A stretch of 64,000 nt of DNA from CAVUCE01 sp963739985 (lineage in GTDB: Bacteria > Bacteroidota > Ignavibacteria > Ignavibacteriales > Ignavibacteriaceae): NCBI GenBank assembly GCA_963739985.1, contig CAVUCE010000022.1, positions 496,001 through 560,000 of the forward strand, read 5' to 3'. Shown here piece by piece: positions 59,103 through 64,000 of the stretch. The stretch's first letter is position 1, and every line of letters starts with the position of its first letter. The translations under genes and the position numbers were made by a program. The notes under the pieces are model-generated. The model had not been told where the DNA came from, made no database searches, and worked only from the letters and a program-made list of their open reading frames with translations.

Positions 59103-59864
59103 ATGGAATTAAATTTATACCTATACCCTATTTTACTGCTCACCGGTTTTACTGCCGGACTAATCGATTCTATTGCCGGAGGAGGCGGTTTGATAACTTT
59201 GCCGGTGTTACTTGGAATTGGCCTGCCTCCGCATATGGCCCTTGGAACAAACAAATTCCAATCAAGCTTTGGTAGTTTTACTGCAACCTACTATTACATA
59301 AAAAAAGGAGTTGTAGATTTTAAGGATGCAGTTCCGGGAGTTATCTTCACATTTATCGGTGCTGCAATTGGAGTATTAACTGTAAATCAAATTGACAGCA
59401 ATGTTTTAAATTTTTTAATCCCTTTTTTACTAATCGCTATTCTGATCTACACATTATCCAAACCAAATATCGGGGAAATAGATAGACATCCTAAAATTAA
59501 GAGAAGCACATTTTATGCAATTTTTGGTTTATCATTAGGCTTTTATGATGGATTTTTCGGACCCGGGACAGGTTCTTTTTGGGCAATGGCTTTTGTTGGC
59601 TTGCTAGGATTTAATTTGAGAAAAGCAACCGGTTATACTAAAGTCTTAAATTTTACAAGCAATATAGTTTCATTCATACTTTTTCTAATTGGTGGCTACG
59701 TTGTTGTTACTGCAGGATTAACCATGGCTGTTGGCCAAATATTAGGAGCAAAAATTGGTTCCGGTTTAGTAATAAAAAAAGGAGCGAAATTTATCCGCCC
59801 CATTTTTATAAGTATAGTTTTTATCACTATTTTAAAACTTCTTTACGATCGTTTCATTCACTAA
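59103..59864 (+). CDS. TSUP (TauE/SafE) family membrane permease
   Basis: A 253-residue, very hydrophobic protein with about eight membrane segments. The two TSUP signature regions are GFTAGLIDSIAGGGGLITLP at the N-terminus and GFYDGFFGPGTGSFWA in the second half, related by internal duplication. Members transport sulfite, sulfoacetate or other organosulfur anions and often neighbour sulfur genes, but the neighbours here give no sulfur clue. Substrate unknown. Confidence 0.88.
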   Translation: MELNLYLYPILLLTGFTAGLIDSIAGGGGLITLPVLLGIGLPPHMALGTNKFQSSFGSFTATYYYIKKGVVDFKDAVPGVIFTFIGAAIGVLTVNQIDSNVLNFLIPFLLIAILIYTLSKPNIGEIDRHPKIKRSTFYAIFGLSLGFYDGFFGPGTGSFWAMAFVGLLGFNLRKATGYTKVLNFTSNIVSFILFLIGGYVVVTAGLTMAVGQILGAKIGSGLVIKKGAKFIRPIFISIVFITILKLLYDRFIH

Positions 59865-59871
59865 TATTTAC

Positions 59872-61593
59872 TTACTCAAATTTCAATAATCCAAAATACT
59901 CTGGCTGGTAAGGCAAATAATAGTTCATGATCGACCAATCACTTTGTTGCGGACTTGATTGCAAACGATGTCTCCTAACTTGAAATCCCCAAACAGTTCC
60001 TGCTTTCGGTTTTGTTAAGTTTAACTCTGAGAATGGGATTTTAAATTCAGCGCTCCAGAAATTTTTTCCTACATAAGTTTTAACATCAAATTTGAACGAA
60101 AATAAACCTTTTGGACTGCTGCAAAGAATTGTTCCTTTCGGGTTTACCATCAATCGATAAAAAGATTTTTGATCATGATTAGTATCGAAAAATAATTCAA
60201 AATCATCATCCCCGAAAACCAGCGGAATATCGCCGTAAGCTTTTGCAGATAAATTTTCCGGCTTCGGTTCACCTCCCACTAAACTAACGTAAAGACATGA
60301 ATCATCATAAACCAATTTCACATCCGTATTAGTTTGTGCCGGAGTATTTTTTGTATCAATATAAAGCTGATTTATTCCATGTTGATTTGTCCAAACATCT
60401 TCATTTACTTTTCCGTCTACATTGATTTTGGCATTTGTATATTTAGCAGAAACCGAAGGCGGTGAAAACAAATGGAAATAATAAACACTTGGAGATACTT
60501 CTCCCCTTTGATTTACATAAACAGATTTTACCCTTAACTTCGGAAGTTCGTCTCTTAAAAAGTTTCCTTTAGGTCCATCTATTTTGAAATTTACATTAAC
60601 TGTTGAGTTCGCAGGCACTTCAATATTTTTCCCCCATGGAGTAAATTTCCAATTATAATTGTCTGTTTCCCAAGTTAGTTCATATTGCCTTTTTTGATTA
60701 GTATTATTTCTAATAGGACAGCTAACAGAAATATTTGTCGGCTGTTTTGAAGGATCCGGAATTAGAACGGTTTTATCCTCATCAAAATATCTCGGTGATT
60801 TTCCCGACTCCCCGGTCTTCACTGTATCAATGGGGAAAATCCCTTGTTGATTTATAAATGCATAATCGATTTTACTTCCGTTAACTGTAACAAACATAAA
60901 CCCGTGAGAATATCCGGCAAAGAAATCATCAATATTCATTCTTCCCGAAGAGTTCAAATTAAAGTAAGATATTTTTCCGATTTTCCTATAATCGTAAATA
61001 TGATAGTGACCGGAAAAAATAGCTTTAACATTATATTTTTCAAGAAGCTTTTGAATCGGTTTCCAATCATATTTGCTATTCATATATAGAGGAGAATGCA
61101 TAGTTAGAAAAATATTTTCAACACTTTTATTTTTCTCAAGATCTTTTTTCAACCATTCAAGTTCATTTTCCGGAATCGTATCAAACTGCTGATCTAAAAA
61201 AACATTCAATACAATAAAATGGGAATTTTTATAATTGAATGAATAATAGAGTTTATCTTTTCCCCATGTTTTAATATAAGCGGGCTGAATTTCTTTTGTA
61301 GTTACATCATGATTACCTGGAGTTGGATAAAACGGCATCGTAAGCGGCGAAATCTGTTTCTTAAATCTTTTCCATTGCTGTTCCGCTGTTTTTTCATCGT
61401 ACGTATAACCGTGAATCATATCGCCTACATGAAGAACAAACGCCGGCTTTAGCAATTCAGTTTCGCTTACCACTTTTTTAAATACTTCGGGATTTTCAAA
61501 TTGACTGTCGCCTAAAACTACAAATCGAAATTGCTGCGCATTAATTTGTAAAGCTGCCACAAGAAAAAATATAACTGATAATAATATTTTCAT
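59872..61593 (-). CDS. Secreted calcineurin-like metallophosphoesterase with CBM9-like C-terminal domain
   Basis: A 573-residue protein with a signal peptide (ending LQINAQ). The phosphoesterase metal ligands are in VVLGDSQFE (residue about 27), HVGDMIHG, TPGNHDV, MHSPLYM and FSGHYHIYDY. After about residue 390 a beta-rich domain (ININVDGKVNEDVWTN ... ELFFDTNHDQKSFYRLMVNPKG) resembles carbohydrate-binding module 9 type domains. A periplasmic or extracellular phosphatase or phosphodiesterase acting on sugar-bearing substrates fits. The gene converges on the permease, stops 7 nt apart. Confidence 0.86.
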   Translation of the reverse strand: MKILLSVIFFLVAALQINAQQFRFVVLGDSQFENPEVFKKVVSETELLKPAFVLHVGDMIHGYTYDEKTAEQQWKRFKKQISPLTMPFYPTPGNHDVTTKEIQPAYIKTWGKDKLYYSFNYKNSHFIVLNVFLDQQFDTIPENELEWLKKDLEKNKSVENIFLTMHSPLYMNSKYDWKPIQKLLEKYNVKAIFSGHYHIYDYRKIGKISYFNLNSSGRMNIDDFFAGYSHGFMFVTVNGSKIDYAFINQQGIFPIDTVKTGESGKSPRYFDEDKTVLIPDPSKQPTNISVSCPIRNNTNQKRQYELTWETDNYNWKFTPWGKNIEVPANSTVNVNFKIDGPKGNFLRDELPKLRVKSVYVNQRGEVSPSVYYFHLFSPPSVSAKYTNAKINVDGKVNEDVWTNQHGINQLYIDTKNTPAQTNTDVKLVYDDSCLYVSLVGGEPKPENLSAKAYGDIPLVFGDDDFELFFDTNHDQKSFYRLMVNPKGTILCSSPKGLFSFKFDVKTYVGKNFWSAEFKIPFSELNLTKPKAGTVWGFQVRRHRLQSSPQQSDWSIMNYYLPYQPEYFGLLKFE

Positions 61594-61800
61594 TTTGACT
61601 AGATTTTAATTTTATTGAGAAGTAATGATTTAATTGAATCGCTTGATAAATTGAAAGCTAAATAAATAATCCGTTGAATTCAATTGTAACTATTATTATA
61701 ACCATAAATTTAAAAATTAGTTTACAATTAAATATATTGATATAGCGAAATTTTAATAAATATTCTTTTTAAGCAACTTTTTAAAATCTTGGGGATTTTA

Positions 61801-63849
61801 ATGAAATCTTTTAAACTTTTACAATATTTAATACTTTGTGTATTTATCCTATCAATTTCGGCCTTTCCTCAATCGGTAGGAAGCGAATTAAACTTAATGC
61901 CGATTCCCAAAACTGCTAAATTAGAAAGCGGTAAATTTCAAATAACTAAAGATTTCAAGGTAGCAGTAGTTGGAGTTGATAACTCCAGAGCATACGATGC
62001 TGCAACAAGAATGCTGAGACATTTATCAGGCAGAACCGGTTTATTTTTCACGCAAGATTTCATCACACAGAAGACTTCCGCAGATTCTGCACAAATGGTT
62101 ATTACATTCAAGACTTCCCCAATTTTAAGTATAAAAGAAAACGAAGATTATACGCTGGATATTAAATCAAATAATATAGCACTAGATGCAAAAACAGATC
62201 TTGGAGTTTTGCATGGGCTACAGACTTTACTTCAGTTATTACAAAATGATGAAAACGGATATTTTTTCCCCAACGTAAAAATAGTTGATTCACCAAGATT
62301 TAAATGGCGCGGTTTAATGATTGACGTTGCTAGACATTTTATGCCTGTTGGGGTTATCAAAAGAAATTTAAATGCTATGGAAGCTATGAAAATGAATGTT
62401 CTCCATCTTCATTTAAGTGATAACCAGGGCTTTAGAGTAGAAAGTAAAGTTTTTCCAAAATTAACAGAACTTGGATCGGACGGAAAATATTTCACTCAAA
62501 ATCAGATAAAAGATATAATAAAATACGCTGATGAAAGAGGCATAAGAGTAATTCCAGAATTTGATGTACCGGGACATTCCACAAGTTGGCTTGTAGGATA
62601 TCCTCAATTTGCTTCAGCACCAGGCCCATATAAAATTACTCGAGAATGGGGAGTTTTTGACGATGTTATGAATCCAACTATCGATGCAACATACAAATTC
62701 CTCGATAAATTATTTGGAGAAATGGCGTCGTTATTCCCTGATGATTATTTTCATATCGGAGGAGATGAAAACAATGGTAAAGATTGGAACGCGAATAAAG
62801 AAATTCAAGCTTTTATGAAAAAGAATCATATTCCGGATAATCATGCACTTCAAACTTACTTTAATAAAAAAATTCTAAAAATTTTAGCCAAACATGGAAA
62901 GAAAATGGTTGGTTGGGATGAAATTCTTCAACCCGATATGCCGAATAATATTGTAATTCAATCATGGCGTGGACAAAAAGCATTATTTGATGCTGCAAGA
63001 AAAGGTTATATGGGAATTCTTTCAAATGGATATTATATCGATCTGAACCAACATGCAGATTATCATTATTTAAACGATCCTATTCCGCCGGACTCTGTTT
63101 TAAGTGATGAAGCTAGAAAAAATATTCTTGGCGGCGAAGCAACTATGTGGAGTGAAATGGTTACGCCGGAAAATGTTGACTCCAGGATTTGGCCAAGAAC
63201 CGCCGCAATTGCCGAAAGATTTTGGTCTCCACAAAATATTAGAAATGTTGATGATATGTATAGACGCTTACGTATAATCAATCGCTATCTTGAAGATTAC
63301 GGAACTACTCAAATTAAAAATTATTCAATGATGCTTAGACGATTAGCAAATGGTTATAATATTTCTGTTTTGAAAAACTTTGTTGATATAATTGAGCCGG
63401 TAAAAAAATATGCGAGACATAGACAAGGAGTTAAATATTATTCTTATTCGCCATACACTCGAGCTGTCGACGCCGCAAGACCGGAATCTGAGATTGCCAG
63501 AATTTTTAACAAACTTGTCGAAAATTTTCAGAAGGATGAAAATTCAGATGATGCTTTGGTCATCAAGACTCAACTTTCAACATGGGAAGATAATAAAAAC
63601 AATTTAATGCCGGTAATTAATCATTCGCCAATACTTAAAGAAATAGTTCCTATGGTAGATAACCTGCACAACATTTCTGTAATTGCTTTGCAAGCGATTA
63701 AATATATCCAATCAAATCAAAAACCGGATTCTGAGTGGATAAGAAATGCAAATGCTGCTTTGGAAGAAGCTAAAAAACCTTACGGGCAAACTGAGTTAGC
63801 AATATTACCCGGAATACAAGAGTTGATTACTACAGCTTTCAATAAATAA
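61801..63849 (+). CDS. Secreted beta-N-acetylhexosaminidase (glycoside hydrolase family 20)
   Basis: A 682-residue protein with a signal peptide (ending ISAFPQ). The N-terminal GH20b-like domain covers about 25-150, then the barrel, with WRGLMIDVARHFMP, LHLHLSDNQGFRVES, PEFDVPGHSTSW and the catalytic Asp-Glu pair in FHIGGDENNG near residue 320. GWDEILQP and WRGQKALF are also typical, and the region after about 520 is a helical C-terminal extension. It cleaves terminal GlcNAc or GalNAc from glycans, useful for polymer degradation. I chose the ATG at 61801, after a GGGGAT site, over a TTG four codons upstream. Confidence 0.95.
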   Translation: MKSFKLLQYLILCVFILSISAFPQSVGSELNLMPIPKTAKLESGKFQITKDFKVAVVGVDNSRAYDAATRMLRHLSGRTGLFFTQDFITQKTSADSAQMVITFKTSPILSIKENEDYTLDIKSNNIALDAKTDLGVLHGLQTLLQLLQNDENGYFFPNVKIVDSPRFKWRGLMIDVARHFMPVGVIKRNLNAMEAMKMNVLHLHLSDNQGFRVESKVFPKLTELGSDGKYFTQNQIKDIIKYADERGIRVIPEFDVPGHSTSWLVGYPQFASAPGPYKITREWGVFDDVMNPTIDATYKFLDKLFGEMASLFPDDYFHIGGDENNGKDWNANKEIQAFMKKNHIPDNHALQTYFNKKILKILAKHGKKMVGWDEILQPDMPNNIVIQSWRGQKALFDAARKGYMGILSNGYYIDLNQHADYHYLNDPIPPDSVLSDEARKNILGGEATMWSEMVTPENVDSRIWPRTAAIAERFWSPQNIRNVDDMYRRLRIINRYLEDYGTTQIKNYSMMLRRLANGYNISVLKNFVDIIEPVKKYARHRQGVKYYSYSPYTRAVDAARPESEIARIFNKLVENFQKDENSDDALVIKTQLSTWEDNKNNLMPVINHSPILKEIVPMVDNLHNISVIALQAIKYIQSNQKPDSEWIRNANAALEEAKKPYGQTELAILPGIQELITTAFNK

Positions 63850-63855
63850 ATTTTA

Positions 63856-63881
63856 TGCCGGAATAATATGTTTTTCCGGCA
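63856..63881 (+). repeat. Hairpin between the hexosaminidase and DUF72 genes
   Basis: TGCCGGA (63856-63862) pairs with TCCGGCA (63875-63881) around a 12-base AT loop, seven nt after the hexosaminidase stop. There is no T tract after the stem but several Ts in the loop. Possibly a weak terminator. Confidence 0.45.
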
Positions 63882-63903
63882 AACTTAAATTAGTTATCAA
63901 GAT

Positions 63904-64000
63904 ATGTTAAGAATTGGAACTTGCAGTTGGAAATATGAATCATGGAGAGATATTGTTTATTCTAATAATAAAGATATTAATTTTTTAGAGGAATATTCTG
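63904..64000 (+). CDS. DUF72 (YecE-like) protein, 3' end beyond the window
   Basis: Thirty-two codons are visible from the ATG at 63904 to the window edge. The opening MLRIGTCSWKYESWRDIVYS is the characteristic N-terminus of DUF72/YecE proteins (IGTSGWxYxxWxGxFYP type), a TIM-barrel family of unknown function. The remaining sequence is outside the window. Confidence 0.75.
   Translation, partial: MLRIGTCSWKYESWRDIVYSNNKDINFLEEYS

Noticed and set aside
58940..59275. A 111-codon frame overlapping the start of the TSUP permease
   Set aside because: It runs through a hairpin and then out of frame through the permease N-terminus, and lacks any motif.
1..64000. Mobile elements, CRISPR arrays, tRNA or rRNA genes, prophage
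   Set aside because: No transposase, integrase, regularly spaced repeats, tRNA-like cloverleaf or rRNA sequence was seen. All large frames belong to core metabolism, regulation or envelope functions.

Overview
The window is a chromosomal stretch of an AT-rich bacterium (about one third G+C by eye), most likely a member of the Ignavibacteria (Melioribacter/Ignavibacterium relatives, FCB superphylum). Evidence: a 1191-residue secreted protein ends in the type IX secretion tail typical of that group (QNYPNPFNP...NVLGQEV), several promoters fit the FCB pattern (TTTG or TTG, about 18-20 nt, then TAnnTTTG), and there is a complete menaquinone set plus a FadL-type outer-membrane protein. I saw no tRNA, rRNA, CRISPR array, insertion sequence or phage gene. 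This looks like core metabolism.

Layout. 1-2.4 kb: end of an Arg/Ser/Pro-rich protein, a lipoprotein and a FadL/PorV-like barrel. 2.5-3.5 kb: rsgA, with no ordinary start codon. 3.6-12 kb: menF-D-H-B-A-C-E, with a convergent hotdog thioesterase that could be the missing DHNA-CoA hydrolase. 12.3-14.7 kb: oxyR divergent from ahpC and ahpD, with a two-half-site OxyR-like operator between. 14.8-20.9 kb (minus): gltB-gltD. 21-31.5 kb (minus): ilvB-ilvN-ilvC-leuB-leuA-leuC-leuD-cimA and a nitrilase-family amidase. 32.8-39.5 kb: thrA-asd-thrB-thrC-proC. 40-42.7 kb: metY-metX. 43.3-47.3 kb: an NtrB/NtrC-like two-component pair, a degenerate receiver and a universal stress protein. 47.4-54.4 kb: GNAT, NUDIX, polysaccharide deacetylase, CheY-like protein, ClC transporter, a small exported protein, a short RecQ and a thioredoxin. 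54.6-64 kb: LolA-like protein, T9SS beta-sandwich protein, TSUP permease, metallophosphoesterase, GH20 hexosaminidase and the start of a DUF72 gene.

The most interesting layer is regulatory. All three biosynthetic operons for aspartate-family and branched-chain amino acids are preceded by short, previously unannotated open frames full of codons for the operon's own product: a Thr-rich peptide before thrA, a Met/Cys-rich peptide before metY, and two Ile/Leu/Val-rich peptides before ilvB. Each sits beside mutually exclusive RNA hairpins, and the thr and met leaders end in clear intrinsic terminators, the layout of classical ribosome-mediated attenuation. The met leader is followed by a SAM-I (S-box) riboswitch with its own terminator, so metYX appears to pass two serial checkpoints, one sensing charged Met/Cys tRNA and one sensing SAM.

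The pathways interlock. thrA and asd make homoserine, which goes to threonine through thrB/thrC or to homocysteine through metX/metY. Isoleucine is probably made from pyruvate by citramalate synthase, with leuBCD shared between the citramalate and leucine routes, and there is no threonine deaminase here. ilvD and ilvE are not in the window. gltBD supplies the glutamate used as amino donor.
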